The notes under the pieces are model-generated. The model searched no databases. It saw nothing but the letters and a program-made list of their open reading frames with translations, and was not told the origin of the DNA. This document shows, one piece after another, positions 7,306 through 15,323 of a stretch of DNA of 34,904 nucleotides. The first letter of the stretch is position 1. The number at the start of each line of letters is the position of its first letter. This stretch comes from Paenibacillus tianmuensis (lineage in GTDB: Bacteria > Bacillota > Bacilli > Paenibacillales > NBRC-103111), in the NCBI RefSeq assembly GCF_900100345.1, contig NZ_FMTT01000055.1, positions 1-34,904 of the forward strand, given 5' to 3'. Position numbers and translations under genes: made by a program.

Positions 7306-9651
7306 TTAAGATGCGGCGGCCTTCGCTTCCCGGGCGAACTCGACGCGCACCTTGAAATAGTCTCCGTCGATGTCGATGCGAAGCTGTCCGCCTTGCAGCT
7401 CGACGATGCTTTTTGCAATTGCAAGCCCGAGGCCCGAGCCTTCGGTATTCCGCGACGGGTCCCCCCGCTTGAACCGCTCGAAAATTTCGTCCACATCGAA
7501 GTTGAGCTCGTAGGCGGCCACGTTGCTGATCGTGAAGACGACTTTGTCCGCTTCTTCGGTTAACGTGAGGTGAACCCGGGTATGAGGCATCGCGTATTTG
7601 AGCGCATTGCTGATCAGGTTCTCGAAGACGCGCCATGTCTTGCGCCCGTCCAGCGGAGCGGTTACCTTCGGGTTGTCCACCCGGACGCGAAAGGTGAGCG
7701 TGGAAGCCTCGATTTTATCGCTGAATTCGGCCAGTGCCTGCAGCAGCAGGTCGGCCACGTTGACGTTCTCCACCGCCAGCTCCACGGACCCGCTCGCCAT
7801 TTTAGACGCTTCGAACAAATCGTCGATCAGCACCTTCAGCCGCTGCGTTTTCCGATCCAGGATCTCGACATAGCTCGCTACGGTCTCCGGTGGCAGGTCC
7901 TTATGCTTGAGCAAATCGACATAGTTCATGATCGAGGTGAGCGGCGTCTTCAGATCGTGGGATACGTTCGTAATCAACTCGGATTTCAGCCGCTCGCTCT
8001 TCGTCTCTCGTTCGACGGAAGTCTTAATGCTCTGCTTGATGTTGTTCAGCAGGTGCGCCAGCCGGGCCAGATTGCCGCGGCCCTTCTCCTCGATCGTATG
8101 ATCGAATCGGCCGGAGGCGATGGCTTCCGCGCCGGTCAGGATGCGGACCAGCTGCCGGATTCGGCGCAGGAGGTAGGGGACGATGACAAATGAGTAAAAC
8201 AGCACATACCCTGCCGATAAAATGAACTCTCCATAATTATAACGGTATCTCTTCTTAATCATATAATCACCAAAGTTGATTAGGAAAAAACCGAACAGCA
8301 AGGTCAGGACACAGATCAAGCCGACCTTGAACAAGATGTTTTTTTGTACCAGAATGTCCCCCAAATACCCCTCCAGCTTGCGGAACAGCCCGGCGTTCCA
8401 CTGATCGCGGAGCGCCTGCGGGTTGCGCAGCAGCAGCAATGTGTCGCCAAGCAGGAGGCCCAGACAGCCGATCAGCAGCGCCAGCAGCGTCCATTGTGCG
8501 AAATGGCTCGGACTGACAGGCAGCCGGAATATGTTTGCGGAGCTTCCATAGCTTAACGCAAACATCGTGAGAACATAGAGGAGCAGCCAACGGAGCTCCA
8601 GCGGAATCCGGCGAATGACGGCTGTATCGTTCTGCTGTACAATGTCGATCCCATAACGATTTCGGCGTAAGTAAAAAATCAGAGCAGCAACGGCCGCCAC
8701 GACGGCCCCCAGAAGGTACAGCTCATAAATTAACCGCTGCCGCAGCGTATTGAAGTATGCGTGGTCGGCAATCATTTGACTGAAGCCGCGGGGCTCCTTC
8801 GGAAACAGAAAAATGCCTTCGAGCCGATATTGTTGGAAAGCACGGTTGATCGATTGCAGAGCGCCGCCTTCCAACGTCGTTTGCGGTAAGCGGATGGCAT
8901 AAAACGCTTCCTGCATGGCCGCCTGACCTGGATACCCGCTCTTATTGGAATACTTCTCGCGGGTTTCGAGGTCATTGACATAATATTCAAAGGAGCCGCT
9001 GCGGGCCGACAAGCTGTGTTTGACGGCAGCGTATTGTTTGTTGTGGAAATCAAGAAAGTCTTTGATTTCCTTCTCGATCCGTTGGTTTTTATCCAGTTCT
9101 GCGTTCGGTGAGATGTTGACTTCTGCGTCTTGCAGTAGGGCAATTTCTTTTTTTATACGCGCAATCTCGGCTTGCTCTTCAGAGTCCGGCCGGTTCTGCG
9201 GGTCCTGCATTTGCGCCTGCGGCGCTCCCGGTTCTACCTCTCCCGAGGGATTGGGGGGATTCTCGCGCTTTTCCTTTGCCTTCTGCATTTCATTGGCCAG
9301 CTGTTCCCTGAGCTGCCGGTTTTGCTCCTGCACCTCTGCCCGTCTTTGCTCTACCTCGATCGTCTTGACACTTTCAAAATGCCGGGTCCACTGCTCCATT
9401 CGGGCTTGCCCGATCTTCTCGGCATTGGTCTTGTTCTCGTAACGGTTATAGACCACATGGACATTCCTGAACAGATTGAAATGCTGCTGGAGCTGCTCGT
9501 AGAAGGCTGGGGAGCGAAAGTAATAGTCCTTTTGAAGATATTTCTGGTTCTTTAGCAAGTCCGAGGCGGTGAGCCACCCAAGCGCAATAAGGTAAGAGAG
9601 CAATCCCCAAGCGAGCCAAGGGACGAGCTTACTTCTCGATTTTGTAGCCAA
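7306..9651 (-). CDS. Large multi-membrane sensor histidine kinase
   Basis: This 781-residue kinase has a first membrane helix at about 11-30. A long outside segment of about 280 residues follows, with a charged, Gln/Glu-rich, probably coiled region (about 70-185, including a Pro-rich insert). Then come five or six helices between about 315 and 500, and a HAMP-like linker. HisKA has SHDLKTPLTS (phospho-His565), and HATPase_c has NLISNALKY (N678) and GSGLGLAIAKS (about 738). The start is probably TTG at 9651, which overlaps the end of the response-regulator gene by 23 bases, so the pair is translationally coupled. The extra helices after the sensor loop are unusual for a two-helix kinase. The signal is unknown. 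Confidence 0.85.
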   Translation of the reverse strand: MATKSRSKLVPWLAWGLLSYLIALGWLTASDLLKNQKYLQKDYYFRSPAFYEQLQQHFNLFRNVHVVYNRYENKTNAEKIGQARMEQWTRHFESVKTIEVEQRRAEVQEQNRQLREQLANEMQKAKEKRENPPNPSGEVEPGAPQAQMQDPQNRPDSEEQAEIARIKKEIALLQDAEVNISPNAELDKNQRIEKEIKDFLDFHNKQYAAVKHSLSARSGSFEYYVNDLETREKYSNKSGYPGQAAMQEAFYAIRLPQTTLEGGALQSINRAFQQYRLEGIFLFPKEPRGFSQMIADHAYFNTLRQRLIYELYLLGAVVAAVAALIFYLRRNRYGIDIVQQNDTAVIRRIPLELRWLLLYVLTMFALSYGSSANIFRLPVSPSHFAQWTLLALLIGCLGLLLGDTLLLLRNPQALRDQWNAGLFRKLEGYLGDILVQKNILFKVGLICVLTLLFGFFLINFGDYMIKKRYRYNYGEFILSAGYVLFYSFVIVPYLLRRIRQLVRILTGAEAIASGRFDHTIEEKGRGNLARLAHLLNNIKQSIKTSVERETKSERLKSELITNVSHDLKTPLTSIMNYVDLLKHKDLPPETVASYVEILDRKTQRLKVLIDDLFEASKMASGSVELAVENVNVADLLLQALAEFSDKIEASTLTFRVRVDNPKVTAPLDGRKTWRVFENLISNALKYAMPHTRVHLTLTEEADKVVFTISNVAAYELNFDVDEIFERFKRGDPSRNTEGSGLGLAIAKSIVELQGGQLRIDIDGDYFKVRVEFAREAKAAAS

Positions 9652-10321
9652 TGCCCCACACCACCTTCAAATATTTGGGCTCCCGCGGGTTGATCTCGAT
9701 TTTCTCGCGGATTCGCCGCACATGCACCGCTACCGTATTCTCGCCGTTGAAATACGGCTCTTTCCATACCTTTTCATAAATCTCCTCAATCGAAAACACA
9801 CGTCCCCGATGCTCGATCAAGAGCTCAAGGATCCGATATTCCGTCGCCGTCAGCCGGACTTCCTCCTGATCCACGAAGACGGTTTTACTGCGTTTGTTCA
9901 GCACGAGGCCCCGGACTTCGATCTCGTCCTCGGTTGCTTTGTAAGGTCCCAGATGCGTGTAGCGCCGAAGCTGGGACTTCACCCGGGCGGTCAGTTCCAG
10001 TGGATTGAAGGGCTTGCACAGATAATCGTCTGCGCCGACGGTCAGCCCTAAGATTTTGTCCGTATCCTCGGATTTGGCGGATAGCATCAGGATCGGTATA
10101 TTGCGGCTTTCGCGGATTTTGAACGTCGTTTGGATGCCGTCCAGGCCGGGCATCATGACGTCCAGAATGATCAGATGGATATCTTCTTTCTCCAGAATGT
10201 CCAAAGCCTCCAAGCCGTGGCTCGCTTTGAACACGTTCATGTTCTCGTTCTTCAAATAGATCTCGATGGCGTCACGAATCTCGGGTTCGTCGTCGGCCAC
10301 CAGCACATTGTACTTCTGCAT
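9629..10321 (-). CDS. OmpR/PhoB-family response regulator
   Basis: A 230-residue regulator. The receiver has the acidic pair Asp10/Asp11 (VADDEPE), phospho-acceptor Asp54 (IILDVMMPGLDG), Ser81 and Lys103 (CKPFNPLEL). A winged-helix DNA-binding domain (about 130-230) ends VWGIGYKIEK. The frame is open for eight more codons upstream, but ATG at 10321 is preferred because AAGGGGAACC lies eight bases upstream and the receiver then begins at its usual place. It is the first gene of the operon and is followed by its kinase. Direct repeats in its promoter suggest self-regulation. Confidence 0.9.
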   Translation of the reverse strand: MQKYNVLVADDEPEIRDAIEIYLKNENMNVFKASHGLEALDILEKEDIHLIILDVMMPGLDGIQTTFKIRESRNIPILMLSAKSEDTDKILGLTVGADDYLCKPFNPLELTARVKSQLRRYTHLGPYKATEDEIEVRGLVLNKRSKTVFVDQEEVRLTATEYRILELLIEHRGRVFSIEEIYEKVWKEPYFNGENTVAVHVRRIREKIEINPREPKYLKVVWGIGYKIEK

Positions 10322-10373
10322 AATGGTTCCCCTTGAATGCTGCATTCGGATTTACGGCTGCTTGCAAGCGCAT

Positions 10374-10434
10374 ATGTCTATATTAAAGGAGACTTTTGTC
10401 AAAAAAGCTACCCGATTTCTTACAAATTTCTTAC
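10374..10434 (-). promoter_or_regulatory. Promoter and direct repeats of the two-component operon
   Basis: On the minus strand a perfect TTGACA (10402-10397) has poor -10 candidates (AGACAT or TAGACA, 16-17 bases on). Just upstream are two copies of GTAAGAAA (10434-10427 and 10423-10416) with an 11-base period, the usual layout for tandem OmpR-family binding. Binding by the adjacent regulator is inferred. Confidence 0.5.
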
Positions 10435-10491
10435 GAAGGGAAATTGGAGAACCGCGCAGGCTAGTTCCGGCAGGTTCATTGCCTCCCGCTA

Positions 10492-10528
10492 TTGACCTTT
10501 ACCTCAATTAAATTTATACTAAGTCTAA
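10492..10528 (+). promoter_or_regulatory. perR promoter with PerR box
   Basis: TTGACC (10492-10497), 17 bases, TATACT (10515-10520). The -10 is covered by TTATACTAAGTCTAA (10514-10528), which matches the 7-1-7 PerR consensus TTATAATNATTATAA at 11 of 14 fixed positions. This indicates autorepression. Confidence 0.8.
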
Positions 10529-10551
10529 ATACTATTAAAGGGGTGAGCCTG

Positions 10552-10944
10552 ATGAGCAGATTGAATTTAACCACGCAGCGCAAAACGATTCTGGATCTGA
10601 TCCAAACCTGCGAGGATCATCCGACGGCCGCCGAGATTATGGAGCGGCTGCGTACGAACGGCCACCAATTTGCATATGGCACGGTGTACAACTCGCTTCG
10701 GTACTTGACGGACGCGGGGCTGATTCGAGAACTTAAGCTGGGGGAGACCGCCTGTCGTTACGATGGACGAACGGAAGACCATTACCATATCGTGTGTAAA
10801 AAGTGCGGACGGGTCGATGAAGTGCTGTCCGCGCCGCCTGTCGAATGGATTCGGGAGGTTGCGGCGAAAACGAACTACGACGTGCATCACAGCCAAGTCG
10901 TCTTCGAGGGGGTATGCAGCTCATGCAAGCATCCGAACGCGTAA
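10552..10944 (+). CDS. perR: Peroxide-stress repressor PerR (Fur family)
   Basis: A 130-residue Fur-family repressor. All five regulatory metal ligands of Bacillus PerR have a counterpart by alignment: His23, Asp71, His77, His79 and Asp89 (seen in DHPTAAEI, YDGRTEDHYHI and RVDEV). The structural zinc site is Cys82/Cys85 and Cys122/Cys125. PerR senses H2O2 through iron-catalysed oxidation of those histidines. The start is ATG at 10552 after AAAGGGGTGAG rather than the longer frame from 10492, which would begin inside the promoter. PerR boxes before this gene and before katA two genes downstream support the call over Fur or Zur. Confidence 0.92.
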   Translation: MSRLNLTTQRKTILDLIQTCEDHPTAAEIMERLRTNGHQFAYGTVYNSLRYLTDAGLIRELKLGETACRYDGRTEDHYHIVCKKCGRVDEVLSAPPVEWIREVAAKTNYDVHHSQVVFEGVCSSCKHPNA

Positions 10945-10991
10945 TAAAGCCGCTCATGCGGATGGGCTATTCACAAACTGAGGGGGGCGAA

Positions 10992-11759
10992 ATGGCCGAC
11001 GCGGATCGGCTTGCCGAACGCCCGGCGGCGCCTATGGCTTCAAGTACAGGAGAAACGGGCGGCACGAGGCCTTTCCTGTGCATCCAAACGAAGCGCGTAG
11101 CCGTCATCAGTCCGTTCCCGGGCTCGCTGCATCCGCTGATCAACGGACTGGCGGGTGAGTGCTACGACGTTCTCGTGTTTCACCGGTTCGAAGCCCAGAT
11201 CATGAATGCGTTGGCCGTCGATCTGTTCGTGTTCGACGTGACAACGGCGGACTGGGAAGGCGTGGCCGGCATTCGGGAGGCGCTGGCTTCCGATTCGAAG
11301 AAGCAAGACCGTTCGGTACTGCTGGTCGGTGAGCGGGAGATGGCGGATAACGGCTTCGCCGGACTCGGGGAGCTGCTGCCGTGGCCGACGGGTCTGCAAG
11401 AGGCGATGTACCGTATTGAGTGCAAGCTCAGCGGTCTGGCCGATGCGGAAGAAGGGAACAGCGTCGGCAGCTTCAAGGATTTGCAGATCGACATCAAGAA
11501 AATGACGGTCCAGCGCGGCGGTGTTCGTATCGAATGCACGAAGACGGAATACGAGATTTTGCTGATGCTGCTTGAAGCGCAAGGGGCCGTGATGTCGCGC
11601 GACGAGATCATGGACCGCATCTGGGGCAGCTCGTTTGCCGGCGGCAGCAACGTCGTCGACGTTCATGTGAAAAGCTTGCGCAAAAAGCTGGGCGACAATC
11701 CCGCCGCACCGCAGTACATCGCAACGGTGCGCGGGGTCGGATACAGGCTGGCCGACTAA
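10992..11759 (+). CDS. Winged-helix regulator with degenerate receiver domain
   Basis: A 255-residue protein whose last 95 residues are a typical OmpR/PhoB winged helix, ending VRGVGYRLAD. The N-terminal part has the alternating strand-helix pattern of a receiver and keeps an Asp in LFVFDVTTAD where phosphorylation would occur. It lacks the acidic pair at the first strand (RVAVISPFPG) and the Lys of the last (LLPWPTG). It is therefore an atypical receiver that probably works without a kinase, and none is adjacent. ATG at 10992 follows AGGGGGGCGA; an earlier in-frame ATG (10914) would overlap perR. Its place between perR and katA, with an 11-base repeat array just downstream, suggests it regulates katA. 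Confidence 0.8.
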   Translation: MADADRLAERPAAPMASSTGETGGTRPFLCIQTKRVAVISPFPGSLHPLINGLAGECYDVLVFHRFEAQIMNALAVDLFVFDVTTADWEGVAGIREALASDSKKQDRSVLLVGEREMADNGFAGLGELLPWPTGLQEAMYRIECKLSGLADAEEGNSVGSFKDLQIDIKKMTVQRGGVRIECTKTEYEILLMLLEAQGAVMSRDEIMDRIWGSSFAGGSNVVDVHVKSLRKKLGDNPAAPQYIATVRGVGYRLAD

Positions 11760-11774
11760 CAAGTCGGCCGCCCG

Positions 11775-11829
11775 CTTCATCCGATCTTCATGAAAAACTC
11801 ACGGAATGTTCATGATTCCGTCATGCAGC
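11775..11829 (+). promoter_or_regulatory. Five 11-base tandem repeats upstream of katA
   Basis: Hexamers TTCATC, TTCATG, CTCACG, TTCATG and GTCATG start at 11776, 11787, 11798, 11809 and 11820, exactly 11 bases apart. That spacing is the hallmark of PhoB/OmpR winged-helix operators. The array ends where the katA -35 should be, and no good -35 exists, which suggests activation. An overlapping palindrome (ACGGAAT at 11801-11807, ATTCCGT at 11815-11821) is the alternative reading, possibly a terminator stem. Confidence 0.6.
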
Positions 11830-11834
11830 GATGG

Positions 11835-11866
11835 TACACTAAGGTCATAACTTAGATCAAGTCTAA
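11835..11866 (+). promoter_or_regulatory. katA -10 and PerR box
   Basis: TACACT (11835-11840) is a likely -10. TTAGATCAAGTCTAA (11852-11866) has perfect five-base arms and shares AGTCTAA with the perR operator. It sits at or just after the start site, where PerR binding would block transcription. Confidence 0.75.
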
Positions 11867-11898
11867 ATATAAATATAAATGAAAGGTGAGATCAAGAT

Positions 11899-13356
11899 AT
11901 GAACCATCGTTTGACGACCAATCAAGGCGCTCCCGTGGGAGATAACCAGAATTCGCGTACGGCCGGCCGCCGGGGACCGACACTGCTGGAGGATTACCAT
12001 CTGCTGGAGAAGCTGGCCCATTTTGACCGGGAGCGCATCCCGGAGCGGGTCGTGCATGCTCGCGGTGCAGGAGCGCACGGGGTATTCCGCGTCGAACGGA
12101 GCATGAAGCCTTACACGAAGGCGCATTTTCTGCAAGAGGCCGGGCAGGAGACGCCCGTATTCGTTCGGTTCTCCACCGTAATCCACGGTACTGGCTCGCC
12201 GGAGACGGCCCGCGATCCGCGCGGATTCGCCGTAAAGCTGTACACGGAAGAAGGAAATTATGACATTGTCGGCAACCATTTGCCGGTATTCTTTATCCGC
12301 GACGCGCTCAAATTCCCGGATATGGTCCATTCGCTCAAGCCCGCACCGGACACCAATATCCAAGAACCTGCAAGGTACTGGGACTTCATGACGCTGTCGC
12401 CGGAATCGACGCATATGCTGACCTGGTTGTTTTCGGATAACGGCACCCCCGCCAATTACCGGCAAATGGACGGCTTCAGCGTGCACGCGTTCAAATGGGT
12501 GAATGCGGAAGGGAAAGTAACGTACGTCAAATACCACTGGAAATCGCTGCAAGGCGTTGTGAATTTGTCGGCTGACGAGGCCCGGGACGTGCAGGGCAGG
12601 GACTTCAACCACGCGACGAGGGATTTGTTCGACCGGATAAGGGAAGGGGACTTTCCGCAGTGGGCGCTGCATGTGCAGCTGATGCCGCCGGAAGACTTGG
12701 ACCGGTGGGGCTTCGACCCGCTCGACGCGACGAAAGTATGGCCCGAGGATGTGTACCCGCTGCACCGGATCGGCACCATGACGCTGAAGTGGAACCCGGA
12801 CAATTTCTTCGCCGAGGTCGAGCAGTCCGCCTTCTCGCCGAGCGCCTTGGTGCCGGGGATCGAGCCTTCCGAGGATAAGCTGCTGCAGGGTCGTCTGTTC
12901 TCCTACCCCGATACGCAGCGGTATCGGCTCGGCGCGAACTACCTGCAGATTCCAATCAACTGCCCGTATGCGCCGGTCCGCAACTATCAGCGGGACGGAG
13001 CGATGAACGTGAAGCAGGATAAGTCCACGGTCAACTACGAGCCGAGCAGGGCTTCCGGCAGTCCGCAGGAAGACCCGGCCTATGCGGAAAGCGAAGCGCC
13101 GCTGACCGGTCCCGCAGTCCGGCAAAAAATCGAGAAAACCGACGATTTCTCGCAGGCCGGAGAGCGCTACCGGAGCTATACGAAGCAGGAACAGGATAAC
13201 CTGATCCGCAATCTGGTCAACGATCTGAAGCAGACGAGCCAGGACATCCAGCTGCGTGCGATCTGCAACTTTTACCGGACGGATGCCGAGTACGGGATGC
13301 GTCTCGCGCAAGGGCTCGGTATTGATATCGAAAGCTTCCTTCCGCGATCGAACTAA
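11899..13356 (+). CDS. katA: Monofunctional haem catalase (small subunit)
   Basis: This 485-residue catalase breaks down H2O2. The distal site has His53 (VVHARGAGAHG) and Asn126 (VGNHLPVFFIRDALKFPD), and the proximal haem ligand is Tyr336 in GRLFSYPDTQRYR. Length and the absence of a C-terminal flavodoxin-like domain place it with clade 3 small-subunit enzymes. ATG at 11899 follows GAAAGGTGAG. It is under a PerR-type box and a winged-helix repeat array, so induction by peroxide is expected. A terminator follows about 170 bases downstream. A long open frame on the opposite strand is a shadow. Confidence 0.96.
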   Translation: MNHRLTTNQGAPVGDNQNSRTAGRRGPTLLEDYHLLEKLAHFDRERIPERVVHARGAGAHGVFRVERSMKPYTKAHFLQEAGQETPVFVRFSTVIHGTGSPETARDPRGFAVKLYTEEGNYDIVGNHLPVFFIRDALKFPDMVHSLKPAPDTNIQEPARYWDFMTLSPESTHMLTWLFSDNGTPANYRQMDGFSVHAFKWVNAEGKVTYVKYHWKSLQGVVNLSADEARDVQGRDFNHATRDLFDRIREGDFPQWALHVQLMPPEDLDRWGFDPLDATKVWPEDVYPLHRIGTMTLKWNPDNFFAEVEQSAFSPSALVPGIEPSEDKLLQGRLFSYPDTQRYRLGANYLQIPINCPYAPVRNYQRDGAMNVKQDKSTVNYEPSRASGSPQEDPAYAESEAPLTGPAVRQKIEKTDDFSQAGERYRSYTKQEQDNLIRNLVNDLKQTSQDIQLRAICNFYRTDAEYGMRLAQGLGIDIESFLPRSN

Positions 13357-13528
13357 CGGGCAGGCAGACATCGCGAACAGGGCACAAGGAGCGCACCGAA
13401 GGGATGGAGCGGAAGCGAAGTCCCGTCTGTGGAGAAAATGCCGTCGAATGCTGCCGCAGAACTTTGTCCTTACCGGTCTACATGGCGCTGAGAAGCTTTG
13501 TCCATCTTGGACGGAATTTAGAAATACG

Positions 13529-13573
13529 ACCCCTTTGCCGCAGGCAGATGCCTGTCGGGCCAAGGGGTTTTTG
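13529..13573 (+). terminator. Intrinsic terminator downstream of katA
   Basis: ACCCCTT (13529-13535) pairs with AAGGGGT ending at 13568, around an inner CAGGCA/TGCCTG stem (13541-13554), followed by TTTTTGT. The rest of the katA-pdaA gap (13357-13528 and 13574-13686) shows nothing else I can support. Confidence 0.85.
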
Positions 13574-13686
13574 TGTGTTCGGCCGGACAAGGCGGCGAGC
13601 CGCTGCGCATTTCATGCACATATATTTCGAGGGACGAGGAATAATGACTCCTAGCTGACAAAAACAAGAAGGAGTGAGCCCAACCC

Positions 13687-14466
13687 TTGAAACGTTTCGC
13701 AATCGCCACCATCTTGCTGGCCGGTCTGCTGGCCGCCGTCCCGGTCCAAGCGGCTGCCGCAGGGGACGGCGCCTATCATTTCGGGTTCAAGAAGAGCAAG
13801 AACGGCAGCCGTCCTTCCATCAACGAAGAAGGCTTCAAGCCCATTGTGGAGAAGCACGGGGCTATTTTTCTCGGGGATACGACGCAGAAGGAGCTGTATC
13901 TCACTTTCGATAACGGCTACGAGAACGGGTATACCGCCCGGGTGCTCGACGTGCTGAAGGAAAAGAAAGTCCCCGCGATCTTCTTCGTCACCGGGCATTA
14001 CATCAAGGACCAGCCGGAGCTGCTGCGGCGCATGGCGGCCGAAGGCCACCTGATCGGCAACCATTCCTGGAGTCATCCCGACATGACCCAGATTTCGAGC
14101 GGCAAAATCAAGGACGAGCTGGAGAAAGTAAAAGCGGACGCGACCCAAATTACCGGACGACAAACGATGACGTATCTGCGCCCGCCGCGGGGCATTTTCA
14201 ACGACCGCAGCCTCGCCGTAAGCAAGGAGCTCGGGTATACGAGCGTGTTCTGGTCGGTCGCGTACAAGGACTGGGATACAAGGGCGCAAAAAGGGGGCGA
14301 CTACGCCCACAACCAAGTCATGGCCCAGCTTCACCCCGGGGCCGTTATCCTGCTGCACACGGTATCCAAGGACAACGCGGACGCGCTAGGGAGAATCATC
14401 GACGGGGCCCGGCAGCAGGGCTACGAATTCAAAAGCCTGGATCAGCTGACGGTCAAGTCTTACTAG
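13687..14466 (+). CDS. pdaA: PdaA-type peptidoglycan N-acetylmuramic acid deacetylase
   Basis: A 259-residue secreted polysaccharide deacetylase (NodB fold). The signal peptide ends near VQAAAAG (about 23-28). Motif 1 is LTFDNGYENGYT (about 77-88), the wording specific to PdaA; motif 2 is NHSWSHPDM (about 122); motif 3 is LRPPRGIF (about 158). PdaA deacetylates muramic acid so that muramic delta-lactam can form in the spore cortex, which is needed for germination. The start is TTG at 13687 after AAGGAGTGAG. It marks the organism as a spore former. No reliable sporulation promoter could be picked out by eye. Confidence 0.92.
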   Translation: MKRFAIATILLAGLLAAVPVQAAAAGDGAYHFGFKKSKNGSRPSINEEGFKPIVEKHGAIFLGDTTQKELYLTFDNGYENGYTARVLDVLKEKKVPAIFFVTGHYIKDQPELLRRMAAEGHLIGNHSWSHPDMTQISSGKIKDELEKVKADATQITGRQTMTYLRPPRGIFNDRSLAVSKELGYTSVFWSVAYKDWDTRAQKGGDYAHNQVMAQLHPGAVILLHTVSKDNADALGRIIDGARQQGYEFKSLDQLTVKSY

Positions 14467-14533
14467 CGGAGGGATTCCGGAACGTCTCATGCCGTGCAGG
14501 GAGCTGCTCCCGCCGCAGTAAGCGTTACGGCGC

Positions 14534-14578
14534 GAGTTTCGGCGGGATGACGGCTTATTTGCCGTTCCGACGAAACTC
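14534..14578 (+). terminator. Long hairpin after pdaA
   Basis: GAGTTTCG (14534-14541) pairs with CGAAACTC (14571-14578), and a second stem GACGGC/GCCGTT lies inside. The tail TTATTCGG is only weakly U-rich, so it may be a terminator or simply a structured element. Confidence 0.5.
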
Positions 14579-14655
14579 TTATTCGGAAAATGACTATTTT
14601 CTGCTAATTAAAGGCATTTCAAATCGTCATTATCGCAAAAAATCCGAACAATCGC

Positions 14656-14684
14656 TTGCAGAATCGTAAATTCTTATGTATTAT
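14656..14684 (+). promoter_or_regulatory. Promoter of the MpsC/DUF2294 gene
   Basis: TTGCAG (14656-14661), 17 bases, TATTAT (14679-14684). The ATG follows 48 bases later behind GAAGGTGA. Confidence 0.7.
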
Positions 14685-14732
14685 TAAACTACGTCGCATC
14701 ACAAAAAGCCGGTTGCTCTTGAAGGTGAACGA

Positions 14733-15080
14733 ATGCCCCTGATCGACACGAATGAAAATAAAAAGAAGCTGTGCCACCTGTACAACGAAATCTCGAAGAG
14801 TTTGTTCGGCTTCGGAACGACATTGCTGCGGGTTACGATCGACGACCGGATCATCACGTATTATGCCAAGCATCGTCGTTCGCCGCGCTCGGATGCGCTC
14901 GAAGGCGAGGCGCCTACGCTGAAGCACGAGGTCGACTTTTACATGTCTTCGATCTATAAGAAGAAGCTTCGGGAGAAGCTGGAGCAGGAGTTCGGGCTGG
15001 AGATCGAAGCGCTGCTGAGGGATTACGACCCGGCGACGCAATGGGCGATTACGAACGTAATTCTGAACGAACCGAAATAA
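14733..15080 (+). CDS. DUF2294 / MpsC-like protein
   Basis: A 115-residue protein matching the DUF2294 family (named MpsC after a staphylococcal membrane-potential system). It is recognised by the N-terminal helix KLCHLYNEISKSLFGFG, the central LLRVTIDDRIITYY, and the long basic-acidic helix RREKLEQEFGLEIEALLRDY-like segment at about 78-98. It has no membrane helix or signal peptide. It is monocistronic, with its own promoter and a strong terminator. The biochemical role of stand-alone members in Bacilli is not established, so no function is claimed. Confidence 0.75.
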   Translation: MPLIDTNENKKKLCHLYNEISKSLFGFGTTLLRVTIDDRIITYYAKHRRSPRSDALEGEAPTLKHEVDFYMSSIYKKKLREKLEQEFGLEIEALLRDYDPATQWAITNVILNEPK

Positions 15081-15164
15081 CGGGCCGGAGCCGCGGCGTT
15101 GATCTATCATCGAGCGGACCGCATGCATTGCCATAGATGCCGCTTATCTTTGTTTACGAAGAAA

Positions 15165-15210
15165 AAGCGCTCTTACGTAGAAGACTTATTTCTATTTAAG
15201 GGCGTTTTTT
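15165..15210 (+). terminator. Strong intrinsic terminator
   Basis: AAGCGCTCTTA (15165-15175) pairs at all 11 positions, allowing G-U, with TAAGGGCGTTT (15197-15207), followed by TTTCTTTTTT. Confidence 0.88.
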
Positions 15211-15323
15211 CTTTTTTAAATAAAATGCAAGAAGAACCGATGCCGATGAGAGTATACTGTTAAACGTTTCTACAAATCTTAAATCATGGATACAGGGATG
15301 TTTCCCACTGGAGGATGAACACG

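Noticed and set aside
7107..7496. N-terminal extension of the nitroreductase frame
   Set aside because: It runs antisense into the kinase gene and has no nitroreductase similarity; ATG at 7106 gives the family length.
11863..13590. 575-codon open frame on the minus strand opposite catalase
   Set aside because: It mirrors the catalase codons in G+C-rich DNA, lacks a ribosome-binding site and any recognisable domain, while catalase is certain.
15211..15314. Possible purine riboswitch before the purine operon (GTTTCTAC...CTTAAA looks like part of one)
   Set aside because: No closing P1 stem and none of the other conserved core bases are present.
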